From contig JAEXOO010000031.1 in the NCBI GenBank assembly GCA_023439305.1, forward strand, positions 62,001 through 126,000: a stretch of DNA of 64,000 nt, read 5' to 3'. How positions within the stretch are numbered: position 1 is the first letter of the stretch; each line of letters begins with the position of its first letter. Below, in pieces: positions 1-8,105 of this stretch. The notes below the pieces were generated by a model. It saw only the letters and a program-made list of their open reading frames with translations. It searched no databases and was not told the DNA's origin. Position numbers and translations under genes: made by a program. This stretch comes from Pseudomonadota bacterium (GTDB lineage Bacteria; Pseudomonadota; Gammaproteobacteria; Burkholderiales; Burkholderiaceae_B).

Positions 1-401
1 TCAATGAATATGTCCGTGCTGGCCTCGTAGCCGCGGATGAAAGGACGGTCGCCCACGGGCGTGCCGCCCTCGCCCGAACCCAAGGTGATTCCGGGGGTGG
101 TGCGCAGCACGTCCTGCAGCGAGGTGGCGCCGCGATCCTTGATGACTTCTTCAGGAATGACCGTGATAGAACGGGGCGTGTTCAGCAACGACTCGGAAAA
201 CTTCACCGACTGTGCCTTGTGCGCCTGGAAACCTTCAATGTCGTTGGCGCCTGCGGAGCCTTGTACGCGAATGGACTGCAGCTCTGCCACGCCGGGGGCG
301 GCGCTTTGAGCCATGACGGGAGAAGCCAAAGCCGCAAACAGGGCGGCGGACAAAACCGTCTCGGCGAAGCGTCGAGGCGGCTGGGCAGAGATAAAAGACA
401 T
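1..401 (-). CDS. TonB-dependent siderophore receptor, N-terminal part (truncated by window edge)
   Basis: This is the start of an outer-membrane ferric-siderophore receptor running off the left edge. The first 133 residues show a cleavable signal peptide ending near Pro-Val-Met-Ala-Gln, then a plug domain with the usual TonB-receptor motifs: NTPRSITVIPEEVIKDRGA, a LQDVL segment, TPGIT and a FIRGYEA element. The wording resembles catecholate receptors of the Fiu type, but the barrel is missing so the ligand is inferred only. The ATG at 401 is chosen because a GGAG lies 8 bases upstream and the signal peptide begins there. A Fur-box-like sequence lies about 120 bases upstream, which suggests iron repression. 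Confidence 0.88.
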   Translation of the reverse strand, partial: MSFISAQPPRRFAETVLSAALFAALASPVMAQSAAPGVAELQSIRVQGSAGANDIEGFQAHKAQSVKFSESLLNTPRSITVIPEEVIKDRGATSLQDVLRTTPGITLGSGEGGTPVGDRPFIRGYEASTDIFI

Positions 402-521
402 CACCAGCTCCGGAAATTGGGGGTAATCGCTTTTTACGGGCAAAAGAAATCTCCTTACACGCCGAAAGCCGGGTGATGAAAGATGTTTGCTCTGTAAGCG
501 AATGATTTGTATTAGCGACGC

Positions 522-540
522 TAATGTTAATCATTCTTAT
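522..540 (-). promoter_or_regulatory. Fur-box-like operator upstream of the receptor at 1-401
   Basis: The sequence TAATGTTAATCATTCTTAT matches the classical 19-bp Fur box in most positions of its AATGATAATCATT centre. A second A/T-rich partial match (AATGATTTGTATTAG) begins at 501, so two dimers may bind side by side. It lies in the 429-base gap between the receptor and htpG. The rest of that gap (about 545-755) is moderately A/T-rich and shows no convincing gene; it ends in the htpG terminator. Confidence 0.6.
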
Positions 541-755
541 TACCAAATTGAAGTGGAAATTGACGATTTCCTGAATTCAGGTACTTGAAAGCTGTTTATT
601 ATCTGAAAATGTTGCAGATACGCATCAAAATGAAAATGAAAACAACTCTTGTTCTTATGTTTTTTGTTCCTCAACGGTCAGCCCGCGAACTGGCTGCTTG
701 CCTGCCGGGGCTCAGCGTGTTTTCGCTCTTGTCCGTATCGCTTCAGACACGAAAA

Positions 756-787
756 AGCCCCGTTCCCTGACGTCAGGGAACGGGGCT
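756..787 (-). terminator. Rho-independent terminator of htpG (32-nt perfect palindrome)
   Basis: The 32 bases AGCCCCGTTCCCTGAC-GTCAGGGAACGGGGCT are their own reverse complement, giving a very long G/C-rich stem. On the minus strand the stem is followed by CTTTTTC. The site lies 44 bases after the htpG stop codon, so it is placed to end that transcript. Confidence 0.85.
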
Positions 788-830
788 GCACGGGGCGACA
801 TTTAACCGACCAACGCCGGCCAGCAGACGC

Positions 831-2735
831 TTACAGGTTCAGCAGCAAGCGATTGACGCGCTTGACGAAGCTGGCAGGATCCTGCAGGGACGCGCCCTCG
901 GCCAACATAGCCTGCTCCAGCAACAACAAAGCCCATTCGCCGAAGGCGGCATCGTCCGCTGTCTGCACTTTGGCGATCAGTTCGTGATCCGGATTGATTT
1001 CCAGAATCGGCTTGACCTCGGGGGCTTCCTGGCCAGCTGCCTGCAACATGCGCAGCAAATGCGGGCTGAGTTCATTGGCATCGACCACGACGCAAGCGGG
1101 AGAGTCCACCAGGCGAGCGGTGATGCGCACTTCCTTGACCTTCTCGCCCAGCGAGCTCTGCAAGCGCTCAACCAGAGGCTTGAAGGTTTCAGCAACTTCC
1201 GCCTGATGCTTCTTTTCTGCGTCGTCGGCCAGCGCGTCCAGATCCAGACCGCCCTTGGCGACGGACACCAGGGACTTGCCATCGAATTCACGCAGATAGG
1301 ACAGCATCCATTCGTCCACGCGGTCGGACATCAGCAGCACTTCGATGCCTTTCTTGCGGAATACTTCCAGATGCGGGCTGTTGGCCGCCGCTGCAAAGGA
1401 ATCGGCGCAGACGTAGTAAATCTTGTCCTGGCCTTCTTTCATGCGGGCGATGTAGTCGGCAAAGGACACCGTCTGGGCCGAGCCTTCCTGGTTGGTGGAG
1501 GCAAAGCGCAGCAAGGCGGCGATACGCGCCTGGTTGCCCGTGTCTTCACCCGTGCCTTCTTTAAGCACCTGACCAAACTGATTCCAGAATTCAGCGTACT
1601 GTTCGGGCTGGTTCTCAGCCAGATCTTCGAGCAGGGACAGGATACGCTTGGCGCTGCCTTCACGGATGGCGCGCACATCGCGGCTTTCCTGCAGGATTTC
1701 ACGCGACACGTTCAGGGGCAGGTCGGCCGAATCGATGACCCCGCGCACAAAGCGCAGGTAGCCCGGCAGCAGTTGTTCGGCATCGTCCATGATGAAGACA
1801 CGCTTGACGTACAGCTTCACGCCTCGGCGCGCGTCTCTATCCCACAGATCGAAGGGAGCATGCTTGGGGACGAACAGCAGTTGAGTGTACTCGCTGCGAC
1901 CTTCGACACGATTGTGCGTCCAGGCCAGCGGATTGTCGTAGTCGTGGGAAATGTGCTTGTAGAACTCCTGGTACTGCTCGTCCGTGATGTCGGCCTTGGA
2001 GCGCGTCCACAAGGCGCTGGCCTGATTCACGCTTTCCCATTCGTCCTGCTTGATCTGCTGCTGTTTTTCTTCGTCCCATTCGTCCTTGCGCATCTGCACA
2101 GGCAGGGAGATATGGTCGGAATAGCGGCGCAGCACATTGCGCAGGCGCCAGCCGTCCAGGAAGTCGTCTTCCCCTTCACGCAGATGCAGCGTGATGACCG
2201 TGCCGCGCTCGGCCTTCTCGGCGGCGGCAATGGTGAATTCGCCTTCGCCGGTCGATTCCCACAGCACGGCTTCCTGATCGTCGCCGGCGCGGCGGGTCAG
2301 TACGGAAACCTTGTCGGCCACGATGAAGGACGAATAAAAGCCCACGCCGAACTGGCCGATGAGCTGGGTGTCTTTCTGCTTGTCGCCTGTCAGTTGGGAG
2401 AAAAACTCCTTGGTGCCGGAGCGGGCGATGGTACCCAGGTTGGCGATGGCTTCGTCGCGCGACATGCCGATGCCGTTGTCGGCGATGGTGATGGTGCGCT
2501 GTTCCTTGTCGAAATCCACGCGGATGCGCAACTCGCTGTCGCCCTGGAGCAGTGCGGGATTGTCGATGGCTTCGAAACGGAGCTTGTCGCAGGCATCGGA
2601 CGCATTGGACACCAGCTCGCGCAGAAAGATTTCCTTGTTGCTGTACAAGGAATGGATCATCAAATGCAACAGCTGTTTGACTTCGGCCTGGAAGCCCAGG
2701 GTTTCGGACATGTTCGCGGTATCAGTCTGGCTCAT
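831..2735 (-). CDS. htpG: Chaperone protein HtpG (bacterial Hsp90)
   Basis: HtpG is the cytosolic ATP-dependent Hsp90 chaperone that remodels client proteins under heat and oxidative stress. At 634 residues it has the normal family length. The N-terminal GHKL ATPase domain shows the catalytic Glu and nucleotide-contacting Asn in LRELVSNASDA (residues 38-48), a DNGIGM loop near residue 88 and the GQFGVGFYSSF lid motif near 126. The middle domain carries the conserved DLPLNVSRE(I/T)LQ stretch, and the C-terminal dimerisation domain follows. The first ATG is used; a second ATG at codon 9 is a possible start because no strong ribosome site decides between them. The gene stands alone with its own terminator. 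No sigma-32 promoter was assigned with confidence. Confidence 0.98.
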   Translation of the reverse strand: MSQTDTANMSETLGFQAEVKQLLHLMIHSLYSNKEIFLRELVSNASDACDKLRFEAIDNPALLQGDSELRIRVDFDKEQRTITIADNGIGMSRDEAIANLGTIARSGTKEFFSQLTGDKQKDTQLIGQFGVGFYSSFIVADKVSVLTRRAGDDQEAVLWESTGEGEFTIAAAEKAERGTVITLHLREGEDDFLDGWRLRNVLRRYSDHISLPVQMRKDEWDEEKQQQIKQDEWESVNQASALWTRSKADITDEQYQEFYKHISHDYDNPLAWTHNRVEGRSEYTQLLFVPKHAPFDLWDRDARRGVKLYVKRVFIMDDAEQLLPGYLRFVRGVIDSADLPLNVSREILQESRDVRAIREGSAKRILSLLEDLAENQPEQYAEFWNQFGQVLKEGTGEDTGNQARIAALLRFASTNQEGSAQTVSFADYIARMKEGQDKIYYVCADSFAAAANSPHLEVFRKKGIEVLLMSDRVDEWMLSYLREFDGKSLVSVAKGGLDLDALADDAEKKHQAEVAETFKPLVERLQSSLGEKVKEVRITARLVDSPACVVVDANELSPHLLRMLQAAGQEAPEVKPILEINPDHELIAKVQTADDAAFGEWALLLLEQAMLAEGASLQDPASFVKRVNRLLLNL

Positions 2736-2828
2736 GGTGATGAAGCAATTAAGAGTTGAGTGCCTCGCGCCTTCAGCGCGCCCTATTCCAGACAGATAGG
2801 GACGGCTGCGCTTATTTCAAGGCCTGCC

Positions 2829-3713
2829 CTAGACCGGCGGACCGGATGTCAGGGCGATCACCCCGGCGATCATTACCGCGCAGCCCAACAGGCGCCAGCC
2901 ATTGACCTTCTCGCGCAATACCACCATGCCCAGAATGGCGCCGGCCATCATGGACATTTCTCGTGCCGGAGCGACCATGGACAAAGGCGCGCCCAGGCCC
3001 AGCGCCTGCAGCACCAGAATGTACGACAGAGGAGACAACAGGCCTACGCCGGCCGCCAGTTTCCAATAGGGCCGCAGCTTGTCAAAGCCGCTGCGCCCCT
3101 GCCGGGCGATATAGGGCGACAGCAGTCCCAAGCGGATCAGGTTGCTGAACCAGTCCAGCAGGAACGGAGAAATCAGCAACACTTTGACGCCATAGGCATC
3201 GACCACGGTATAGCCCGCAATCAATATGCCTGTCTGCACTCCCCAGCGCACGCCTTTCAAGGCGGCAGGGTTCAGGAATCGGCGCAGATGGCCTTGCGTG
3301 GCAATCAGCAAGATACCGACCACAACAAGCACAATACCCAGCACGCCCAGGGGCCGCACCGGTTCGCCCAGCAGGATGAAAGCGCCCACCGAAGACAGCA
3401 TCGGGCCAGTGCCGCGCGCGATGGGATAGACCACGGACAGGTCGGCGACCTGATAGCCTTTTTGCAGGCTGAGGCTGTAGGCCATGTGCAGCAAGGCGCT
3501 GAGCAGCAGACAGGTCACAGTGGCGGTGGTCCAGGGCATATTGCCCTGAGTGACGAGCACCCAGACCATGACCGGAAAGTAGAACAGAATGGCGAACAAC
3601 GAGTAGGCGAAGACAAAGTGCGCCCCCGCCGAGGCGGCCCGCTTGGACAGGAGATTCCAGCCGGCATGAATGAACGCAGCGACAATCACCAGCAGTAAAG
3701 CAGTCCAGGACAT
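2829..3713 (-). CDS. EamA/DMT-family inner-membrane transporter
   Basis: The 294-residue protein is almost wholly hydrophobic and fits the ten-helix, two-repeat EamA (drug/metabolite transporter) family. It opens with MSWTALLLVIVAAFIHAGWNL, a typical first EamA helix, and each half ends in the family's pattern of a Glu-Pro or Arg-Glu-Lys loop followed by a Gly-rich helix. Substrates of this family (amino acids, nucleosides, metabolites) cannot be read from sequence. It is transcribed in the same direction as htpG with 93 bases between them, but the intervening sequence shows no coupling, so a common transcript is uncertain. Confidence 0.85.
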   Translation of the reverse strand: MSWTALLLVIVAAFIHAGWNLLSKRAASAGAHFVFAYSLFAILFYFPVMVWVLVTQGNMPWTTATVTCLLLSALLHMAYSLSLQKGYQVADLSVVYPIARGTGPMLSSVGAFILLGEPVRPLGVLGIVLVVVGILLIATQGHLRRFLNPAALKGVRWGVQTGILIAGYTVVDAYGVKVLLISPFLLDWFSNLIRLGLLSPYIARQGRSGFDKLRPYWKLAAGVGLLSPLSYILVLQALGLGAPLSMVAPAREMSMMAGAILGMVVLREKVNGWRLLGCAVMIAGVIALTSGPPV

Positions 3714-3759
3714 GAGGGTCTTCGCAAGCCGACGGCAAAACGAAAACTATACGCCTGCT

Positions 3760-4362
3760 TCAACCCCTAGGCCATTGGGCCAGGCGCGTGCGTATCGTGG
3801 CACCAAACGTCGCCACACGCTGCCTGGTGGCTGTTTCACTGCTGTGCAACGACAGGAAATCCAGCCTGGCCTGAGGCGCACACGCCCCCAACAGCGCGCG
3901 ACGCAGAATACGTCGCACCGGCTGACGCATGATCAACCTATCCACCCAAGTCGCCGAACCCAGCGTAGTAATGGCGGCTACGTGGCGCAGCTGTGTCAGG
4001 CGCGGCCTGATCGGCCCCAGATCATCCGCATGGTCAAAGGCTACCCCAGGACTCCAGACCCGATCGAACCAGCCTTTGAGAATGGCGGGAAAACCAAACC
4101 ACCAGGTCGGGAAGCACAGTACCAGGCCTTCAGCCTGCTGCAAAGCCTGATGCATGGCATCGGGTTCCAGCGGCTCCCCCTGGCCGTAATATGCGCCGCG
4201 CTCCCGGGCGCTTAGCGAAGGCTCGAAGCCCTGCTCGTACAAATCCAGCACATCGACCTGGTGGCCTGCGCGGCGCAATTCATCGGCCGCCGTGGCCGCC
4301 AAGTGGTGACACAGGCTGCCCCGAAGGGGATGAGCCAGCACAATCAGGCAACGCATGAACAT
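3760..4362 (-). CDS. NAD(P)H quinone oxidoreductase-like flavodoxin-fold protein
   Basis: This 200-residue protein has the NQO1/MdaB-type flavodoxin fold, in which FMN or FAD passes two electrons from NAD(P)H to quinones. It begins with the short strand and FMN-phosphate loop (CLIVLAHPLRGSLCHHL). Its middle has the diagnostic PTWWFGFPAILKGWFDRV segment, which forms part of the flavin pocket in this family. The first ATG follows AGGAG by a few bases, which supports the start. It runs in the same direction as the EamA gene, 46 bases away. The physiological acceptor is not known from the sequence. Confidence 0.85.
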   Translation of the reverse strand: MFMRCLIVLAHPLRGSLCHHLAATAADELRRAGHQVDVLDLYEQGFEPSLSARERGAYYGQGEPLEPDAMHQALQQAEGLVLCFPTWWFGFPAILKGWFDRVWSPGVAFDHADDLGPIRPRLTQLRHVAAITTLGSATWVDRLIMRQPVRRILRRALLGACAPQARLDFLSLHSSETATRQRVATFGATIRTRLAQWPRG

Positions 4363-4483
4363 TCGCTCCTAGACAAGCGGACCAGTATGCCCTTATACAC
4401 ATCGACATGGCGTGAATGAAGGTATTAAGTTCGACAGCCGGCAAGAGTAAGATGAACGCAGTCTGTTTTCAATGGAGCCCTGC

Positions 4484-4786
4484 ATGACCACCTTGCTGTA
4501 TGTTGACTTCCCGTACTCCGGCCCCTGGGGCACCGACATGAGCGCCGCCATGCGCGAGCTGGCCGAATCCATCGCCCAGGAACCGGGCTTGATCTGGAAG
4601 ATCTGGACCGAAAACCCGGCTGAAAACACAGCCGGCGGCGTCTACCTGTTCACGGAGCAGAACCACGCACAAGCCTATCTGGACATGCATACCCAGCGCC
4701 TGAACAATGTCGGGATAGCGGGTGTGTCCGGGCGCTTGTTCGAGGTCAATCGTCCCTTGAGCGAAATCGATCGCGGCCCGATCTGA
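4484..4786 (+). CDS. YdhR-like putative mono-oxygenase
   Basis: The roughly 100-residue protein matches E. coli YdhR nearly end to end in pattern. Shared stretches are SGPWGTDMSAAMRELAESI, the QEPGLIWKIWTEN segment, a GGVYLFTE strand and the QAYLDMHTQRL helix. YdhR is a small dimeric ferredoxin-like-fold protein of the ABM mono-oxygenase superfamily; its true substrate is unsettled. The ATG at 4484 is preferred to one four codons earlier because GGAG sits 7-8 bases before it. It is followed after 114 bases by a flavin reductase on the same strand, a plausible electron partner, though that link is inference. Confidence 0.82.
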   Translation: MTTLLYVDFPYSGPWGTDMSAAMRELAESIAQEPGLIWKIWTENPAENTAGGVYLFTEQNHAQAYLDMHTQRLNNVGIAGVSGRLFEVNRPLSEIDRGPI

Positions 4787-4900
4787 CACCCGCGGCATCG
4801 CGCCCCGCCCTGAATACACTGGCGCTTCGCTCACCGCCTGCCCACGGCAAGCGGTCAGATACGCTGCCAGCCCGACTTTCATCGACACGGAGTCCACACC

Positions 4901-5467
4901 ATGAGTCAAGCGGCAACCATCAAAATCCTGGGCATTTGCGGCAGCTTGCGCAAGCAGTCCTTCAACGCCGCCCTATTGCGCTGCGCCGAACGGCTCGCGC
5001 CCGAACACATGCAATTTTCCCAGGCGCAGATCAACGATATTCCTCTGTACGATGAAGACATCTATCAGCAAGGCTTCCCGACGTCCGTACAGCGCCTGCG
5101 CGAACAGATCGCCCAGGCCGACGCTCTGTTGTTCGTCACCCCCGAATACAACTACTCCATGCCGGGCGTGCTGAAAAACGCCATCGACTGGGCGTCGCGC
5201 GGGGCGGATCAGCCTTTTGCCCACAAGCCGGCGGCCATCATGGGCGCCAGCGCCGGACGCCTGGGCACGGCGCGCGCGCAATACCATCTGCGCCAGACGC
5301 TGGTATTTCTGAATGTGCACCCGCTGAACCAGCCCGAAATCATGATTCCCACAGCGCAGAACCTGATCAACGATCAGGGCGAACTGCACGACGAGTCCAC
5401 GGAAGGCTACATCCGCAAGCAACTGCTGGCCCTGTCCGACTGGACCCGCCGACTGCAAGCGGGTTGA
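4901..5467 (+). CDS. NADPH-dependent FMN reductase (ChrR/YieF type)
   Basis: This 188-residue flavoprotein belongs to the NADPH-dependent FMN reductase family that reduces quinones, azo dyes, chromate or free flavin. It shows the FMN phosphate loop (GSLRKQSFNAALL, residues 14-26), the PEYNYSMPGVLKNAIDWASR signature at about 81-100, and a GxxGGxxA-like segment written here as GASAGRLGTARAQ. Length is normal for the family. The gene faces a minus-strand hypothetical gene, with 13 bases between the two stop codons. Confidence 0.9.
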   Translation: MSQAATIKILGICGSLRKQSFNAALLRCAERLAPEHMQFSQAQINDIPLYDEDIYQQGFPTSVQRLREQIAQADALLFVTPEYNYSMPGVLKNAIDWASRGADQPFAHKPAAIMGASAGRLGTARAQYHLRQTLVFLNVHPLNQPEIMIPTAQNLINDQGELHDESTEGYIRKQLLALSDWTRRLQAG

Positions 5468-5480
5468 TGCGCTTCCAAGG

Positions 5481-5870
5481 CTAACGACCGCCCAACAGAT
5501 CGTTTTCGTTCAAGAGATCGAAAACGATCTGTACATTGGCGTCCAGCCCGCGCCGCACGGCGGCGGGCACCGTCTGCCGCGTCTTGCGGCACAGGCCCGG
5601 CATGGGCTGCAATTCTATGATCAGGCCGCGAACCGTGCGCACCTCGGCCGCACCGACCTCCACCCGCAGCTCCAATCCCAGCAGATCTTTCAGGCGCTGC
5701 TGCATGTGGCGCAAGTCATCGAGACTGCGCAGCGACTCCAGCCGCGCCAGCAGCTTTTTTTCCTCTTCACGTGTCAACTGCAAGATACGCATGTCCTGGC
5801 CTGTCTGCTCCAGCAGCACCTCGCGCTGGCATTCACAGGCGCCGGGCGGACAGGGCTGGCGCATAGGCAT
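5481..5870 (-). CDS. Conserved-looking hypothetical protein with N-terminal CxxxxCxC
   Basis: I do not recognise this 129-residue protein. It begins with a cysteine cluster (C7, C12 and C14 in CPPGACEC) that could bind a metal or form disulfides. A strongly charged amphipathic helix follows (LTREEEKKLLARLESLRSLDDLRHMQQRL). The C-terminal half is a compact region with the motif RTVRGLIIELQPMPGLCRK and a final NENDLLGGR. There is no signal peptide or membrane segment. The ATG at 5870 is chosen because GGGGAG lies about 8 bases upstream; the upstream GTG at 5879 overlaps that ribosome site. Confidence 0.65.
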   Translation of the reverse strand: MPMRQPCPPGACECQREVLLEQTGQDMRILQLTREEEKKLLARLESLRSLDDLRHMQQRLKDLLGLELRVEVGAAEVRTVRGLIIELQPMPGLCRKTRQTVPAAVRRGLDANVQIVFDLLNENDLLGGR

Positions 5871-6085
5871 GGCGTTCACTCCCCAAGTGGCGCAACAGGG
5901 TTTTGAGGCCCCTGAGAGTCGATTCTAAACAAAGCACGTCCCGGATGCAGCCTGACCGGGGTATCTACTTGTCATCTCAACGGTTTTTTCACGAACGGCT
6001 GTTTCACGAGCAGCTGTCTACGATCTGCCTGCGTTCATAACGAACACCTTCCGGCTTTCAAGCATCAACTCTAGGATGACCTCTC

Positions 6086-6865
6086 GTGACCACCTCACCG
6101 CTCCCCTTGTCTGCCCTTAGAAACCTGGCTGCCCTACTGGCCCTGTCCTGCGCGTGCACAGCGCATGCCATCGACTTTTCTATCGGGGCTGGCGTCGGCT
6201 ACGCCCCCAAATATGAAGGCGCCAAGAAGTACGAGTTCAGCCCTTTTCCTGTCCTGAGCATCAGCGGTGAACACTGGTTCATCGGCGGCAAGGGCAATGG
6301 CCCGGCAGCCGGGCTGCAATACGCCATTACGCCGGAATGGCGTACCGGCGTGTTTGTCGGCCTGCACGGCGGACGCAAGGAAAAAGACGGTGACCGCCTG
6401 TTCGGCACCGACGAGATCAAGAACCATGGCGTGGGCGGTCTGTTCACCGAATACCAACTGGGCCGTTTCGGCATAGGCCTGACCTATTATCAGGCCTTCA
6501 AGCGGCAGTACGGGAGCGGCGCCCTGCTGGACCTGTCTTACCAGGCGTGGGAATCGGCTTCAGGCACAACCTCACTGAGCCTGGGAGCCAATGCGCACTG
6601 GAGCAGCAAAAAAGCCATGAACACCTGGTTCGGCGTTACGGCAACAGAAGCGCGGGCCAGCGGCGGCCAGCTCACTGCCTATGAACTGAAGGGCGGCATG
6701 CGCTCCTATGGCATTTCAGCCACCCTGAGCCATCAATTCGCACCGCGCTGGACCACCTCAGTCAGCGTAGGCATGCAATCGCTGGCCGGCAAGACCAAAG
6801 ACAGCCCGCTGGTGGAAAAGCGCAATGGGGCCGTGGGTTCTGTGAGCATCGCCTACGAATTCTAG
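6086..6865 (+). CDS. MipA/OmpV-family outer-membrane protein
   Basis: The 259-residue protein has a Sec signal peptide ending at ACTAHA, then the MipA/OmpV opening with its GAGVGYAPKYEG segment. It ends in an aromatic residue (IAYEF), as beta-barrel proteins do. MipA-family barrels sit in the outer membrane and have been tied to murein-synthesis scaffolding in E. coli, but many members have no known role. Alternating hydrophobic strands with aromatic girdles (FGIGLTYYQAF, YGISATLSHQF) fit a barrel. The start is GTG at 6086 with AGGA about 10 bases upstream; a nearby ATG at 6075 is in the wrong frame. Confidence 0.88.
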   Translation: MTTSPLPLSALRNLAALLALSCACTAHAIDFSIGAGVGYAPKYEGAKKYEFSPFPVLSISGEHWFIGGKGNGPAAGLQYAITPEWRTGVFVGLHGGRKEKDGDRLFGTDEIKNHGVGGLFTEYQLGRFGIGLTYYQAFKRQYGSGALLDLSYQAWESASGTTSLSLGANAHWSSKKAMNTWFGVTATEARASGGQLTAYELKGGMRSYGISATLSHQFAPRWTTSVSVGMQSLAGKTKDSPLVEKRNGAVGSVSIAYEF

Positions 6866-6931
6866 GCCATGAAAAAAAGAAATAGCTTACTGCGGAGTTT
6901 TCCAGAAAATCACTCTCATTATTACTGAAGA

Positions 6932-6957
6932 ACAGGCCGCCCGCTCAAGCGGCCTGT
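6932..6957. terminator. Hairpin between mipA and the orphan Rhs tip
   Basis: ACAGGCCGC and GCGGCCTGT form a perfect 9-bp stem around an 8-base loop. It lies 66 bases after the MipA stop and overlaps the 3' end of the minus-strand Rhs tip remnant. No clear T-run follows on either strand, so it may be a weak bidirectional terminator or only part of the recombination join. Confidence 0.4.
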
Positions 6958-7530
6958 CCTGCCATAACGGGAACTTGAGCCCCGCCAAAGACTGCCGAAC
7001 GCGTTGCATCGGCAATACCGTTCAATAAATTGGAAGTAGAATTTTTCATCTGCTCAAGCGATCGGCTTGCCGCGTTCGTGATATAGGAGCCCCCAGCTGC
7101 TCCGGCTGCTCCTCCCAGACCGGAAAAAACCATATTAATGGCATCCAGTAACTGCCCTTTCAACGTATCGTTCGCGGCTGAAGCTGCCGCACTACTCAAG
7201 AAACCCGCACGACTTGTACCAAATACCGCAGCCTCAGAAGAAATCGCCCCTCGATACGCCGCCTGCTGCAATCCCGCCCCGACATTTCCCGTAACCATAG
7301 CCGCACCTCCGGATAGCGCCGCCTGCGTCCAATCTACTGATCCATTAAGGATGAGCTGCGTGGCCACGTCCACGCCCGCTCCAACAGCCAAGGCGCCGAT
7401 TTGCACCCAGAACTCGCCGCTGGGATCAACCCGCGTCACGGGGCTGTTGCCCACATAGGCGTACAGATTCAGATCACCCAGATATCTCGCCCGCGATTTC
7501 TAGCCCATGCATATAGCGTTTCTGCACAGA
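6945..7530 (-). pseudogene. Orphan Rhs C-terminal tip (displaced, truncated copy)
   Basis: The open part (from 7499 down) reads ARYLGDLNLYAYVGNSP, VDPSGE and then a Gly/Ala-rich tip nearly identical to the tip of the full rhs gene at 8420-14506 (shared blocks LILNGSVDWTQA, GAGLQQAAYRGAISS, SYITNA, SRSLEQMKNSTSNLL). Just upstream lie QKRYMHG codons in another frame with a stop between. This means an ancestral copy lost the roughly 100 residues between QKRY-HG and LNLYAYVG, together with its frame. The copy ends at AGQAA, lacking the last 25 or so residues (AGSRGAEFG to the end). No immunity-like gene follows it. It may be silent, or a reservoir for recombination. Confidence 0.85.
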
Positions 7531-7606
7531 GGCAATCTTGCAAAAAAACGCGCTTAAAATAAGGATATTCCAGATAACCTTATTTTTTAAAATCCTCCTA
7601 TTACTA

Positions 7607-7888
7607 TTAAATTTTGGCCTCAAAAGCTCTCGAAGACCAGAAAAGCAAATAAAAGATAGAAAAAAAACAAGCAACATAAAACCAAGAGAAAATCAAAATA
7701 AACAGAAATTGATGAGAAGACCATTCAACAAAAATAACGTAGCTTTTATACTTAAAATCAAAAACCCCATTACAGGTGCTATAGATAGGATAAATAAAAG
7801 CAAACAACGACAAACCAAATAATGAAAAAATGCAAAACCAATCAAAATACCTACTTAACATACGGCGCATTAAGCAGCTTTGTTTCAC
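7607..7888 (-). CDS. Small membrane protein, putative Rhs immunity protein (copy 2)
   Basis: This A/T-rich gene codes for about 93 residues with two to three hydrophobic segments. It is a paralog of the gene at 8106-8423: both carry the block NGVFDF-YK-Y-IFVEW between hydrophobic stretches. Its likely start is the GTG at 7888, whose GTGA overlaps the stop codon of a decayed Rhs tip, just as copy 1 overlaps the intact rhs. An in-frame GTG at 7921 reads back into the Rhs tail and is unlikely. Position right after a polymorphic-toxin tip, small size and low G+C are typical of immunity genes. The function is inferred; no known family was recognised. Confidence 0.6.
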   Translation of the reverse strand: MKQSCLMRRMLSRYFDWFCIFSLFGLSLFAFIYPIYSTCNGVFDFKYKSYVIFVEWSSHQFLFILIFSWFYVACFFSIFYLLFWSSRAFEAKI

Positions 7889-8040
7889 TTCCTTGCACCC
7901 CTTAACTGATTCTGCATCCACCCGCTAGCATAGGATGCACCGAACTCAGCGCCTCGACTGCCCGCCACCTGCCCTGCCTTGACAGGAAGGCAGCAGACCG
8001 GGCTGTGTCGGCAATCCTATTAAACAATTCAGAGGTGTGA
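7885..8040 (-). pseudogene. Decayed tail of a second Rhs C-terminal tip
   Basis: Reading the minus strand in two frames recovers the end of a Rhs tip. First comes NRIADTARSAAF (compare SGIADTTRSAVF in the full gene). After a frameshift the reading is VAGSRGAEFGASYASGWMQNQLRGARK-stop (in pieces), matching the last 26 residues of the full rhs almost exactly. The preceding part of this copy is missing. It sits directly before immunity copy 2, so this was once a complete tip/immunity module placed downstream of the present one. Confidence 0.85.
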
Positions 8041-8105
8041 CATATCGTCCGGTAAAAATTTATTTAATGAAAAACACCATCTTTTAAAATTACATTTCCA
8101 CACCA

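Noticed and set aside
984..2759. Open frame of 591 codons antisense to htpG
   Set aside because: It mirrors htpG codon by codon and has no recognisable domain; G+C-rich genes often leave such open antisense frames.
7538..7822. Plus-strand Lys/Asn-rich open frame across immunity copy 2
   Set aside because: Mirror of the A/T-rich membrane gene; no ribosome site.
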